Source of the DNA: Hygrophila difformis
Taxonomy: Eukaryota; Streptophyta; Magnoliopsida; Lamiales; Acanthaceae
Reading direction: 5' to 3'
Length of the DNA: 64,000 nt
Assembly: GCA_030278955.1 (NCBI GenBank)
Contig: JAOANR010000015.1
Location: forward strand, 20,927,073-20,991,072
Both the position numbers and the translations under genes were made by a program. Positions 45,432-57,660 of this stretch are shown here, one piece after another. The notes under the pieces were generated by a model. That model made no database searches. It was not told the origin of the DNA and worked only from the letters and a program-made list of their open reading frames with translations. Numbering within the stretch: position 1 is the first letter of the stretch; the number at the start of each line of letters is the position of its first letter.

Positions 45432-45778
45432 CTATGCTTAGCAGATCGAGGATCCTGATCAAGAAGATGCTGTAAATAAGACAAATCTTGTACATCGGTG
45501 TAGAACTCAAGGTTGAAAGCTGCAAGCCAGAAAAGCTGGAACCATCATGACGCTGAAACTGAAGAAAAGGCACCAGAATGGGTATCGTTCATTTGCTGAT
45601 TTCAACATAAATTGTTCTAACCTAGCTTCCCATAGCTTTCAATCAGATCAATCTTGGACAGCACATTGACATGAGGAAGCTCCATGTGTAGCATGGTTGA
45701 CAAAGAAAGGAGCAAAGCGCTCACATACTTCCCTGGATCACTGCAAAGATGGGCATCAACCAAGTGCACTGCAGTCAA
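45432..45778 (-). pseudogene. Captured GPN-loop GTPase 2 (QQT1-like) fragment
   Basis: Two exons with correct phase: 45778-45622 ([50 protein letters not shown]) and 45519-45432 (AFNLEFYTDVQDLSYLQHLL, DQDPRSAKHR). This matches the middle of GPN2-type GTPases, which help assemble RNA polymerase II; SKIDL is the G4-type base-recognition motif. The P-loop and the GPN loop exons are not present, so only a piece was captured. Junctions AG|GTTAGA, TTGCAG, and AG|GTATGT are intact. Confidence 0.85.
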
Positions 45779-46818
45779 CTGCAAAAACCACAGAAACATT
45801 AAGGGTAGACTTATTTTCTGTTTAGTAATTAGGATTCCTATCAAAACTAATTTAGTCAAAAATAAACTTTTTCTTCATCTAATGTATCAAAGTTCAAGCA
45901 CTAACTAATAATTATTTCTTGTTATACATAAATGTTTCCAGGATACACACACCCCCCATTAAAATTAATGGGGATGGAAACCCTAATCCCCTTTATTCAA
46001 AACGCCAATTCATTTATTTTGTGTTTTCCTGTTTTTTTCCTATAAAGAAACAAACAGTCTCTGAATCAAAAGAATTTCCATCCCTATATTGTGAACTGTG
46101 AGCGATTTTCCAATTCCTTGACCTTGTCTATAAGTGATCCGGTAAGACTATAACCATGCCAAGCTACAGCAGCATGAAAGCAGGCCAAAGTCCGAATAAA
46201 GTACATGTAGGACAGTGAAATGAGTCATTGCAACATTTACTACTGAACTAATTGATCATTCCCCAAAAAATATCAATACCAGATTTGTAATGCACTTAAG
46301 CATTAAACAATAACATAATAAAAGCATGCTTACCAACAACTTTAAGTAGTTTTGAAAATGGGATAATAAAGACAAAAAATTAGCCAAATAATGATCCAAT
46401 AGCAAGCAACAAAGAACTAAAACATACGAATAAGATTATTTATTTTCACAATAGAGTAATATAAAGAAACATAAGATTAATGTGCGAAACTTCAATAAAG
46501 AGCTTGACCAACCTAAAAACTTCAAGGTGCAGAGCTTAAATTTACGAATCATATTGTTTTATATATATGAAGTTATAGAAGAAGGCGAAGCAAAATCAAG
46601 CACTTGTATAAATACAATTTTCCTAGCCTGTTTTTCCAAATAAAAAAGCCCTAGTATTTGCTCTCTTGTATAAAACCAAAGCAAGCAATATGGACCGATA
46701 GTGATATTGTTGCCCATATTGAACCTTTTCAATGTTTCTTAACAAATGGAGAGAATAATATAGCCAATTCACAATGGGGATTGGGGAAGAATAATGAAAC
46801 ATACAATCTGGTGGTAAC

Positions 46819-47700
46819 CTGTACAAAAACAAATGGACCACCATTCCTCATCTGGAGCCCACCACATTCCGTAACTGCTAAATCAGTGCTGTTTATAATC
46901 TGAAACCAAAAACATTAGACGCTGCATGTGAGAGAGGATTTATGGTGGAGAATTACCAATCAGAGCAAATTGACACCACTTATCCTGAAGATGACCAAAT
47001 ACATGTACAAGCCCAAATAAGCCATCCCGTACACGTATACACAACAGTCTCCATAAAAACCTTCAAATTTTATTTACTGCTATTCGTAACCAAAATACTT
47101 GAGATTTTAATATAATCTTAAGCCATCCATTACGCAAATTTCCATCTTTCATTAGTTTACACTTCAATACTCGTTACCGCTGACGCAAGTCCAAATAAGC
47201 TCTCAGTACATAGGCTTTTCATCCGTAAGCAAAGATAATGCAGCACATCCGACCCCCATCGTCCAACCACCACCCTCAGAAACAAAAATTTCTTATAAAG
47301 AAAACCTTACAGATTAACAAAAATTTTGAATAGTGGACAAGTTTTAACAACAATAAAATTTTATATTATAAACCAACGTATATCCTAAACATGTCATATT
47401 CTTAAACTAACTGAGAAGACATTTCCTAAAGCAACCATCAGACCAAGAAATAGTTCATGATTTAAACAATAAATCAATAAATCCAATCTGCATTATATAA
47501 ATTACAAAAGAAATTCAATTAAATGTTTCTAAAAAGCACTGGTACTTGGACTAAAAAAGATGGCCCCATCACAGAAGGACCATTTTTTTTATCTATTTTA
47601 CTCACCTTGAAGATGGTAGAACTCGACAGTAGAAGAAACCTGTCAAATTCAATGCCATAGCCGCCATTTTGATCAAATATACCAAAAACTTGATGCTTTG
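46819..47700 (-). pseudogene. Two exons of one unidentified captured gene
   Basis: Exon 47700-47606 reads KHQVFGIFDQNGGYGIEFDR and FLLLSSSTIFK, with a TTACAG acceptor and AAG|GTGAG donor. Exon 46899-46819 reads IINSTDLAVTECGGLQMRNG and GPFVFVQ, with CAG|GTTACC. Phase 0 joins them. I do not recognise the family. Confidence 0.5.
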
Positions 47701-48778
47701 CTGTAAAATAGGAAAATGTATGCTGTTATTTCAACAATATTCCCAAGGGAAACAAAAGTGAGAAGCACAGAAAAGAAAATTGGTCGGAATATTTACTCCA
47801 ATCCCAGATGAAAGAATATCAATCAATTTTCAGGTGCTAGATCCATGTTTGCTTTGAGAATTGCTCGCCCTACTTTAAGGAACCAAAATTATTACACAAC
47901 AATTAGATTAAGAGTACTGGTCAGTCCATAACAATGTGCATCGTAGACGTACTGAATACCCGTACTGAATGCATCATCTCTGTAGTGTATTTCCTCAATG
48001 ATCCTTTGTCTCCGTTAGCCATTAGGGTGTTTATCTAAAACCATTTAAGAGGAAGACATGTAATGGAAATTAAGAACATGGTACACGAGCTTTTACTCTA
48101 ATGAGGATTTAAAATTGCAAAAGTGAACCTCTTTGTATAAACCAACAGCTTCTGTATAGAACTTCTGTTTTGAGTATCCGGATTCTTAGTTTTGCAATTG
48201 CATAAGCACTTTTTACCTTCAAATAAAAACACATAGCAAGAAAAAACAATAAACAAACATATGTTGATCCTCCATCTGGTTAGGGCAAAGAGATAAATAA
48301 ACAAGGTATTGCATGTTCCTTTTATTCTAGGTTAGTTATTTAGTGATATCGAAAATGCTTGGAAATCTTTGGGAGGTTAGTTATTTAGTGATGTAGTTTA
48401 GTTGGTAAATCCAAATGTTAAAGCATACAAAAAAAAAGAGGCAAATATCTTGAAACATTCAGAGAAGCAAAAAACTGGAGATGAATATCCAACTAATTTC
48501 CTAACAACCATAGTAGTCAATAGCGGATAGCAGCCAATATCGGTGAACCCCAAAAAAGCTATAGCGGGATAGCGCATAGCGGGAAAACCGCTATTTGAAA
48601 ATTTTATAATATGTTAAAAATATGTAACATATTAGAATACTCTGAGTCTTTTCGGATAAAAGTCTAGAAGGATTAGAAGTTTCAGGAAGATTTTCTAAAG
48701 GCAGTGACTGTGACTGATTCAAGGTTTTCATGGAAATTCCCTCATCCCCAGAAGTACTTGCATAGCTTCCACTGCCAA

Positions 48779-49099
48779 CTACGCATCATAAGTGCCGCCA
48801 TGACTTCTAAAACCAGTTACTTTAGCAGCATGACTAAATGCTTTACCAAGGGATTGTTTGCCCCTAGAAAACAAACTTTTCTTTTTAGCGCTCTCCTTTG
48901 TTGCTACTGGGTCTGGCAAAGACTTAATCTCAGTTTCGGAAGTATCGATTTTCTCAGTAAGGTTTGAGTTACTGTGAGATTCTGAGGATGCCAGCAATGA
49001 ATATAGAAACGCAGTAAAAGATGTATCAGGACCATCAACCAAATCTCTGGAACCCTCCTCTTTATCCAACTGACTGTGGTCAGAATCATCTAAATGGTC
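48779..49099 (-). pseudogene. Captured terminal exon of an unidentified protein
   Basis: An open exon of 107 codons including a TAG stop, after a TTATAG acceptor. It starts DHLDDSDHSQLDKEEGSRDL, continues DGPDTSFTAFLYSLLASSES, and ends with the basic KKKSLFSRGKQSLGKAFSHA plus AKVTGFRS. The frame is intact and not low complexity. I cannot name the family. Confidence 0.5.
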
Positions 49100-50617
49100 C
49101 TATAAATGGAAACAAAATTAGGAAGTATGTTTTTTATACATAATCAAGGCATAAAAGACCATCACCATCAGCTAAATTCAAGCCATATATGCTGAAACTA
49201 ACTGTTCCTTCACTAAGATTGTTCAATTTACTGTAAGTTTTTGTACTACAAATGCAAAATTAAAGAAGAAAATAACAAAATATGCAAGCTACAACATGAG
49301 GAATGACAGACTATCAATCACCAGAAAGAAGCATATGTTTATGCATCCTTTTATTACCTTCAGCAAGTCAACAACTTGACCATACTTCTCAAATGCCTCT
49401 TAAACTCATATCATCGGTGCTGAATGAAAGTCCTGAAATACCAAAAGATATTAAACAAATTTCACAGAAGAAAAGGACAGCTCAACAATCATAAACAAAA
49501 AGGAAATTTTTCCTCCAATGAAGAGCTCAGATGTTGACATGCATCTTATTGATTGTAAGATGGAAACCAATGAATGATCAATGGATCCCAGTCCCAACAA
49601 GACAAAACAAAAAACTGGTTGTTGTGCAACAGTTTGTCCCAAGCTTAAACTCTTCATAAAACCCATCAATACATTTTGTTTGGTTGCACTCAACTGGCCA
49701 ATTTACCAGGAGCGTCGACCAATTGGGGCAATTCCCGGAAGGAAATCAGCATTGCAGACTATGTCCAGATTCCATTCACCTTTCCCCAAAGGTTACTATT
49801 GACTATCCTGTTTTACACTTTCATTGCACCAATAAGCTCCAGTTGTCCACGTGTCTGGTTCAAAACACTCCTGGTCCCATGCCCAACCACACCTTTTCCT
49901 TGTTAGAAAATTCCCAATGGGAAAAATAAAAATAAAAGTGAAGCAAAAAGACAAAAGAAAAAGGGCCGTTCGAAAATAAACTCCTCATATGCTACGAATT
50001 TTCCATATGTTCCTCGTATTTATCACCCCTTCAGAGGTTTCAATTTTCAGAATTCAGACCAGGCTTGTGAATTTTCTACTCCAGCAATGGCAGCCACAGC
50101 TGGGATTCTAAGAATGTCTAAACCCCTTGGCCATCTCCAGTCTCATGAAGTTTTCAGAACTTCTGGAATTTAGCCTCCAAGCCTAGGGTAATTACGATGA
50201 GGCTGAATAAAGCCCCGCAGGGTCCCGGTAATCCGGCGGGCGGAAGTGGGAGGCAGCCAGTGCCGGCAGCCAGCCGGACTTTGTCATGCGTGGTGGTTAC
50301 AGAGACCAAGACAGCAAAAGGGGTAGATTTGGGGTTGATTATAGCATATGTTTTGGTAATGTAATGTTGTCTCCTTGGAAGAATTATGTCAAGACCTACA
50401 AGCCATGGAAATTGGACATTCAGATGATATTTGAAAAGGTATTTATGTAAATCCTCGCCATGTCTTTGATTTACTAATCCTGAAAGAGTTGAGATTTTGT
50501 ACTGTGGAGTCATTACCAAGTAAAACCAAGAACTTTTCTCCTTAGGAACAAGATAATGGGAGCTAGAAACCATAAATTAAGCAAGCAAAATAGAAATGCA
50601 GGTGTGAGAGTCATTAC

Positions 50618-50717
50618 GAGTCTACAACCATCGACAGTGAAGTCAGGAACACCAATTTTGTTGAAGAAGTCAATCGCCTGATCGAGAATGGGCGGATGAT
50701 GCAGATTGTACTCGTCA
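50618..50717 (-). pseudogene. Unidentified captured exon
   Basis: Reads EYNLHHPPILDQAIDFFNKI and GVPDFTVDGCRL, between a TTGTAG acceptor and a GTAATG donor. Family not recognised. Confidence 0.4.
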
Positions 50718-50979
50718 CTACAACCGGAACAGCTACACAATTCAAGAAAGGGAATCACACAAACATGTACCCGTTCGCGCAAAACCGCTAACCTCAAAAT
50801 CAGAATTCTACGAAAAACTCCTCCAACGGATTGAACGGAGCTCGCCCATTGGCATTTCGGGTGGATCCAACCACAAAATACAATTATAATATTTCCCAAA
50901 TTATTCCAACAAAACGGAAACACACAGACGCACATCCCATTGTCATTTCCACCAATCTCACACAATTAATTTTCACATA

Positions 50980-51290
50980 AGCACAGATTCACAGTAATCG
51001 GAAAACAAGAAGCGTACCTGTGGAAGAGATTAACGAAGAAGACGAAGACAGAAGGCCCGAGCTTATCGACACACTTGCACGAAACCGGAATCGGTGATAG
51101 GATCGGACGAAGGATGACAGACAACTGCGGATGAACAGACAGGGCCGGGCGGACGAAAAGATAGACTCCGGCGAAAGAGCAGAAAGACGCGGATGAACAG
51201 GCAAACTATTGACAAGACCGCCGACAACCTCGTCCCCTTCACGGAATCAGCTACCGGCGACGCTGAACAGAGGAACAATTTCTTCTGAGT
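50980..51290 (-). other. GC-richer 5' block of Helitron A
   Basis: Next to the 5' end is a block with CGG-rich sequence and Ser/Arg-rich translations in all minus frames, likely a captured 5' UTR or first exon. It does not match the module shared by B and C. Confidence 0.35.
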
Positions 51291-51634
51291 GTTGAATCTG
51301 GAAGGATTCGGGAATTTGGGAATAAGGGCTTGAATCTGGAAAAGAAGCGTGGCTTAGAAAGGACATAAATAAGAAATAAGAAAGAGGTGATTGGGTTTGC
51401 AGCGTTCGGGTGTCGAACCTGGAAACATATGAAGAATCAATGCGGGGTGCAAATGGGATTTTTAATCTAACGGTCATAGCTCCAATTGGCTTTCTGATCC
51501 AACGGTGGATCCACTCACCCTTTCATCTAACGGCTACAATTTGAATTGGATTTGAGATCCAACGGTTGAGAATCAAATTGAAGTTTGGAAGATTTTGGCC
51601 AAATTCTCATATAATATATAGAGATATAGTAGTA

Positions 51635-53720
51635 CTAGGAAAAATGTGTTCTACGCACAGCATATTTGCACGTACAGCTGCCCATAGCAAAAAAAGAAAC
51701 AAGTGTAAGTGGATAAAAGTGAGTTAAAGATAACCAATTTATTTGATAGGTGAAAGTAGCTAATTCCATATTTTTTTGATACGAATGGCTATAGTATAGA
51801 CCAACTACGGGACAGTTTCTCAGGATCATGGCATGCAAATATGATCAATATTTGTCTACCAAATGAGTTTAATGTTATAGTATGGATGAAAGATTGGAAC
51901 TTATCTAAAGACCGACAATTTGTGAATAAATTATCTTATGAAAGTGTAGTTTGCATATCTTTGCATTTTTCTGCTTCGTTTGGAAAAAAGAACAACAGAT
52001 GGTGATATCAGAAGGGGGGTACCGATAATGGCCAAAGCCATAAGCTGTGGTACCGATAATTGATGATAGCTTATATTATTATATTTAAATTATCGCTGGA
52101 TGTCTTTAAACTTACTGCCAAGAAAGTAATTTACAATTTAATAAAGGTTCAAAATAAAGTAATAAAGAGTAAATACGTTTATATACACAAGACATGAAAA
52201 GAATATAGCCCATATACAGAGCACAAAAAATTATGCCTGTTTTTCCTTTTTCTCAACATTTTTATTATATTTTGTAGATATAGAGTTTGGAACATTAATA
52301 GTAATGAATTTGAAAGTTCAATGTATTTATTTATTAATGATATAGAATTTTTTTCATGTTTATGAAATAAATAATATAATTAAACTAGGAAAATTCGCTG
52401 TTCTACGCACAGCATATTTGCACGTACAGCTGCCCATAGCAAAAGAAGAAACAAGTGTAAGTGAATAAAAGTGAGTTAAAGATAACCAATTGATTTGATA
52501 GGTCAATGTAGCTAATTCCATATTTTTTTGATGCATGCATTTCATTAATCATTGCTACACACTTTCTTTCTGAATAAGGTAGCTAATTCCATATTTTTTT
52601 TATGCATGCATTTCATTAATCTTTGCTGCACACTTTCTTTCTGAATAGTCTGAGCTTCAATAAAACCCATCTTATCAAGTTTTCCACTTGCTCTCATTAT
52701 TTTAGATATGGCCAGCGAATTAAAAAAGGTTCAGGGTTCGGTTCAAAGTGGTATTCAAGATGGGAGCTGAAGAAATTGGTAAATTCAACAGAATCACTGA
52801 CCAGCACAATGCCCTCAAACAAAAATGACAAGTGAAAGATAAAAACTCACCCTTACGCAAAGATGAATTTTTAGTTTTAATTAATAAACGGAGCTGACTA
52901 ATAAGAGCAAAAAAATCGAAAAGAATTATATCAGACCAAAATGAAAAGAAAAATAATGTTTTTGATACTTTTTTCTATATGTATGAAGGGAATTAAACTC
53001 GGGTTAGGATTGTATCCTGATTCAGGAAACTTTGAAGTTGTATTTTCTTGTGTTAATATGTTGTTTGTTATATGGAAGATAGGCGTCATATAATTAATGT
53101 AATCATTTCCTTGTAAGGGTCTGATTTCAATGCACTATTAAAACCTAAAATGTGGAGTATTTACACATTTAATTTAAAATATTCCTCATTCCATTTAACA
53201 ACTCAACCGTAAATTGACCTTCCCGTCAATAAAATCTGAAAATGGCAGAGCCAAGTTAGGGTAAAAATTGGGTGTGTAAAGCCCAAGATCTTCCCCATAT
53301 ATACTGAAGACGAAACCCTAAACCCTGTGAACAATTGCCAACTATCTCATTCATCTTGATATCTACTGTGAACAATTGTCCATGGAAAAAGAAGAAATAA
53401 GTGTAAGTGAATAAAAGCGAGTTAAAACTAAGCAATCGATTTGATAAAGCATGAGCACGGGGTTGGACGGATAGACAGAGAGGCTAGGTAGTTAACTCTA
53501 TATTTGTTGGCCTGGTTTGGTAAATTAAACAATTGTGTCTTTAAAAATGTGACGTTTTTCTTGATTTATGCTATTTATATATACTATGTATATATGGATT
53601 CGTATTCCTAATTAAGATGATGAGACTTCTGCAAAAGCATATTTAGGATGTACAACTGCCAATGGAGGGGAAAAATAATTATAGGTAAATGTACGTGGTT
53701 TTTTATAAGATACTTATTAT
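51635..53720 (-). repeat. Array of Helitron 3'-end copies
   Basis: Related 3' terminal segments occur at 51635-51810 and 52385-52545 (CTAGGAAAA, TTCTACGCACAGCATATTTG, ACGTACAGCTGCCCATAGC, AAAGAAACAAGTGTAAGTG). More diverged pieces are at about 53365-53450 (TGTCCATGGAAAAAGAAG, AAGTGTAAGTGAATAAAAG) and 53640-53710. A short direct repeat of ATTCCATATTTTTTTGATGC also occurs near 52515 and 52577. Confidence 0.75.
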
Positions 53721-54752
53721 ATTTAGTTATATTAAGTATGTTGTGTATTTTGAAATCGGTGGCTAGAAAAAAGGTTCTGGACTTCCAATTCTCATTGCAG
53801 TGAAGTCTGATAGATGGGCAGGTTCATTTTGTTTTTATCAAATGTTGGCAAAACACTATGGTGGTTATTTAAATGTAAAGGTGATATGTGTTAATTTCAT
53901 AATATGTTAATCTGAAATAGCTTGCACAATAATCAGAAACCAAACAACCGAACAAAATTTAGTTAGTTAGTTATCTCCATTCATCAAGAGATTCAACCGT
54001 TTTTAGAATCTCAGTTAGTGCGCCGTAGGCTTGTTATTAAATCATGAATGCAGTTTTGAAGCAAAGTACAATAGACACACTCTTAAATACTTTTCTCAAG
54101 AATTTGGTTGCTTAGCAGCTAAAACTCTCTCTTACACATCTTTCAACAAATAATGCTGCATGATCTTAATAGAATCATCATTACATCTCCCATTTCCTCA
54201 ACCCTCTCTCTTAAGAAATCATTTACGATGATGTATAATCATTAATCTATTCTCCCAAATTCCCTAATAAAAGCCCCCTCAATGCAGCACAAAAATTCTG
54301 CATGTGACAACTTGCGCCTCCCCCTGACTTGCAGCTCTCAAATTTCCTCCCTAGCTTTAGTTGTTAGGCCAAATCCAAAAGGAAAAACTGGATCATAATG
54401 TGGATCCCCAACAAACGGAACAGTCATGGATTCATCAAATTTGCCATTAATTGAATTACAACTACAAGCTTCCTGAAGAGCATCAGAAAGATTTGAAGAA
54501 GAAACTAGCTTGGCCGAAAATTAAAAGGATTACAAAATAACTAAATATAAAATATCTTTTAGTTCAAAACCATCATTAGCACCACTATTATATATACTTT
54601 AAAGTGCATCATTCCAATCGCAATTCACAAATCATTACAGAATGCTAAAAGTCGTCAATGAATCCTAAGAACATAAAGAGAAAACCTTACAAATCAGTAG
54701 AACTTACAGGCAAAGGAAATATTTGGTAAATAAAGAAAATCAAAGCAAGTAC
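53721..54752. other. Helitron C interior, no exon recognised
   Basis: AT-rich with no clear splice-bounded frames. Confidence 0.4.
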
Positions 54753-55823
54753 CTCCGCAACATCACATGGATGAAGAATATCACTTCTTGTAGGGGGACA
54801 GATATGGTGAAATGAAACTGGTCTCCTTGTTTTCTGATGTAGAGTGCTTAGCATGCAATTACATTTATTCAACAAGGAACTAACCTGAGATTATATCCAT
54901 GAATGCAGATCTCAAAACTTCGATCTTTTCAGAGTACAAAATGAGAAACATAAGGAATTGAGGTTAACTTTTTATCACTGGAAATTAGAAAGAATTCATA
55001 ATATAGAAGTAAATAACCAAAAAATAAACCAATAAAAGGAAAACTGCAATAACAACAAATTCAACAAAGATGGATACCTTGAATGAGGAATCCCATACAT
55101 CAACAGTCGAGAAAATACAGTGATGAGCTCCACAAAACATACAATTTTTTTCTCCGTTCGAAAATTACACAGCAATATTTTTGCTTCACATATGGCTCTA
55201 GTTAAATATCATTTTGCCTAAAGAAAAGTTTAAGCTGGCACACGTTTTTTCTTCTTTTTTTTTCTTTTTCCACAAAGCCTTGCACAGGGCAATAAAATTT
55301 TTCTTTAAATGGTTGACGATGGGATTTGAGCTCATGATCTCCCCTCTGATATCGTTAAATACCATCTCATCTCAAAAGTTTAAGCTAATGGGAGAGGCTA
55401 ATTTTATATGCTATGTATTAATTCCTTCAACTGCTTTAGTCTGTGTTTAAATAACATGGAAAGCAACACGAACTACAAAGACATTATCATCATCCTCCAT
55501 CAAACAAACATTATGATTTTATGGTTGCTTCAACTTGCTTGAAAATGCGAAGAAATATTTTGAATACAGAATATGAAGAACTACAAATGAACTTGAAGAC
55601 TGTATCGGTGGCTCAAAAAAAATAAAAAAAAAAGATAAGAGCAACAAAATGACACCTCATTGGCGGGCAAAGAAACACCAACAGCACCAGTAATATAAGG
55701 TAGAGGGACCTCCATTTGGTAAAGTGAAGGATCAGGACAAACATGTGATTTTCCATTAGAGTAAATCACTTCTACCGGCTCAACCTCAAACTTCTTTCCA
55801 CAGTAGACTGAAAACATCGTTAC
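54753..55823 (-). pseudogene. Captured cytosolic PheRS beta-subunit fragment
   Basis: Phenylalanyl-tRNA synthetase beta supplies editing and tRNA-binding domains. Exon 55823-55656 reads FSVYCGKKFEVEPVEVIYSN, then DPSLYQMEVPLPYI and GVSLPANE, ending GAG|GTGTC. A later exon ending at 54753 reads ICPPTRSDILHPCDVAE before GTACTT; PPTR.D.LHPCDV is a hallmark of eukaryotic-type PheT B5-region sequence. Sequence between has no clear exon. Only a fragment is present. Confidence 0.72.
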
Positions 55824-55850
55824 CTGCTTATCAAACAGGCCATCATTAAA

Positions 55851-55851
<1 letters not shown>

Positions 55852-55913
<62 letters not shown>
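55852..55913. repeat. GA microsatellite
   Basis: About 30 GA dinucleotides with one AAG interruption, upstream (minus sense) of the PheRS beta exon. Confidence 0.95.
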
Positions 55914-56188
55914 CCTAAAGCTGGAGGATGCCTCCATGCCGGTCATTACCATTGTATAATATTAATATCCATGCAAGTGCATCATTCCACCATTTATTAT
56001 CTTACTGGGTTATGATGTAGGTTTATGCTCTGTCAAGGGATTGTCCTCCTATCAACCAAATCTCATATAAAGAAACCACATACCCTCCAGTGCGCTTGGC
56101 CATTCTTAAAAGTTCCAAAACATCATACCTCACATAAGGCACCAACCACTTTGGTTCATAAACTAAACTCACCAGTAGCAGGGCATAC

Positions 56189-57660
56189 CGAAAGAGCGAA
56201 CCAACAATATTTGCCACACCAAGGCCAAATAACTGCCAAAAACAAGTATGTAAAGCATTGCATCCATAGTTTCACTAAAAAATTTTTAAAAAAAAGACAG
56301 AGGAGGGGGTGAGAAAGAAAGTTTCCATGAAATTACGAATGATACCAATGCAACATAACTACAGTAGAGTTAAGAAAAGTAAAAGACAGACCTCCTGGAT
56401 GGAATCCAGCTCATATCCATTTTTTGCTGCAAGTACTTTCGCAATCCCTACAAAATCCTGCACAAAAGGCATTCATATGATTTTGCACACACAAAGGATA
56501 GTATATCTTACAAATAAAACAAGACAACAGAAGATGTTGCAAAAAAAAGGTAATAATTGGAGGTTTAATGATTTTTCCGCTCTCCAAAATAGCTACACCA
56601 GTTATGAGAACTGTTGTAGAAAGCAAAGACTTTGCATACTCAAATTTCTTTGAGATGGAGAAACTTGGCAGCCCCGGCCCTGGGGTATTTTACCAACCTG
56701 CATGGGAAAAATATTTCAAATAGCTAAATAGAATTCAAGACAACAGCTGATTCTTCTAATACTGTTTTAACAGTTCTCTAACGCTTGGCTATTAATCATC
56801 AATTCATGCAGTCCTCACCAATGAAATTGAAGATGGATTGAATACTTTTACAAATGTTGTACCGAAAACTACAGCTGTAAGGGGTACTGATGCTTGTAAA
56901 AAACGCAAAGATTTCCTGGATTTCCCTGTCAACACTGACCAATCAAAGCATATTAGATATGAAAAGATAAAAACTAAAAACCAGATACTTGACCAGATGC
57001 ACATTGGAATTCATACCATGTGTTTCATCATTAAAAGAACAGCTAAAATAGTGGAGCCCGTGATAAACGGTGGCAATGAAAACTACATAAGAAACAAAAC
57101 CACACATGACCAGTGAATTACATGATATACTCTTATATTGTAGCCTCCAACCACAGTGAAATAAAACTCAATAATTTGGAGATAAAATAATTTCATAGAG
57201 GACAAAGAGCCACGCACTGAAAAATGCTTGTGGTTGCATGTTTCTGCCATCAGGACATTAGATTTCACAGGGCTAGCCTGTATTCATCATTATCACTTAA
57301 AACGACATGTAAATAAAATGTCTTAATTTCCTAAGACCAATTTAATCTGATAAAAACCAAAATGCAGGAGATATACCAGAGACTCAGAGAGCTTGTATCA
57401 AAATTATGCTAGCAATTCATTAAAGCATGGTATGACCATTGCATTTTTGCAAACATGAACATAGGAAACTTTATAGTGCTTGTAAAACTTGAGCAGCAAC
57501 TTGCCTTATCTATTCCTCGAATAATGCTCTTTGCCTGTGGAATGATTTGGCTACTGCGTTCTATATCATACCCCAAAAAGTATTTTGCCTGAGACAATAC
57601 AATAACGATGGCTGAAGCTGTTGTAAAACCAGAAATCAAAGTGTGGCTTATGGATCTTGT
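56189..57660 (-). pseudogene. Captured SULTR4-type sulfate transporter fragment
   Basis: Exons on the minus strand: about 57660-57505 (LISGFTTASAIVIVLSQAKY, FLGYDIERSS; ends AAG|GCAAGT, a GC donor), 56935-56819 (GKSRKSLRFLQASVPLTAVV, FGTTFVKVFNPSSISLV), about 56695-56560 (GLPSFSISKKF, LLSTTVLITGVAILES; a one-base frame disruption near 56670), 56457-56392 (DFVGIAKVLAAKNGYELDSI) and 56232-56189 (LFGLGVANIVGSLF). The order matches the transmembrane core of SLC26-type group 4 sulfate transporters of the tonoplast. No STAS domain; a truncated, frame-disrupted copy. Confidence 0.85.

Larger units (their letters stand above)
44911..51624 (-). mobile_element. Helitron A, 6.7 kb
   Basis: Minus-strand 5' end TCTCTATATATTATATGAGA after A (51625); 3' end hairpin GCTGTGC-ATTT-GCACAGC, eight bases, CTAG (44911-44914), then T (44910). 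This is a textbook Helitron insertion between A and T. The 5' subterminal region (51470-51600) repeats GATCCAACGG-like words. Carried exons include GPN-loop GTPase 2 and others not identified. No Rep/helicase. Confidence 0.82.
34742..51634 (-). mobile_element. Helitron B, about 10.2 kb, split by Helitron A
   Basis: The minus-strand 3' end is GTTGTGC-AAC-GCACAGC, then TAAATAG and CTAG at 34742-34745, followed by T (34741). The 5' end is inferred: the 10 bases TACTACTATA (51634 to 51625) plus TATAAATATAAATATAAAAG (from 44910 down) form a Helitron-like start once Helitron A is removed. It lies directly against the CTAG of Helitron C. The 5' subterminal part has repeated GATCCAACGG words (44750-44850), as in A and C. 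It carries exons of snurportin-1, a KDPG aldolase-like gene and unidentified genes. No Rep or helicase, so it is non-autonomous. Confidence 0.7.

Noticed and set aside
48520..48600. Short inverted and direct repeats with AGCGGATAGC words
   Set aside because: Looks like a small repeat of unclear origin; no boundaries or target duplication could be defined.
52385..52545. Independent fourth Helitron with defined 5' end
   Set aside because: A 3' end is clear, but no TC-type 5' end with an A flank was found for it, so it is treated as an internal terminator copy.
55581..55952. Whole 123-codon frame as a gene
   Set aside because: Its start is a translated GA microsatellite and its end is intron; only 55656-55823 is an exon.
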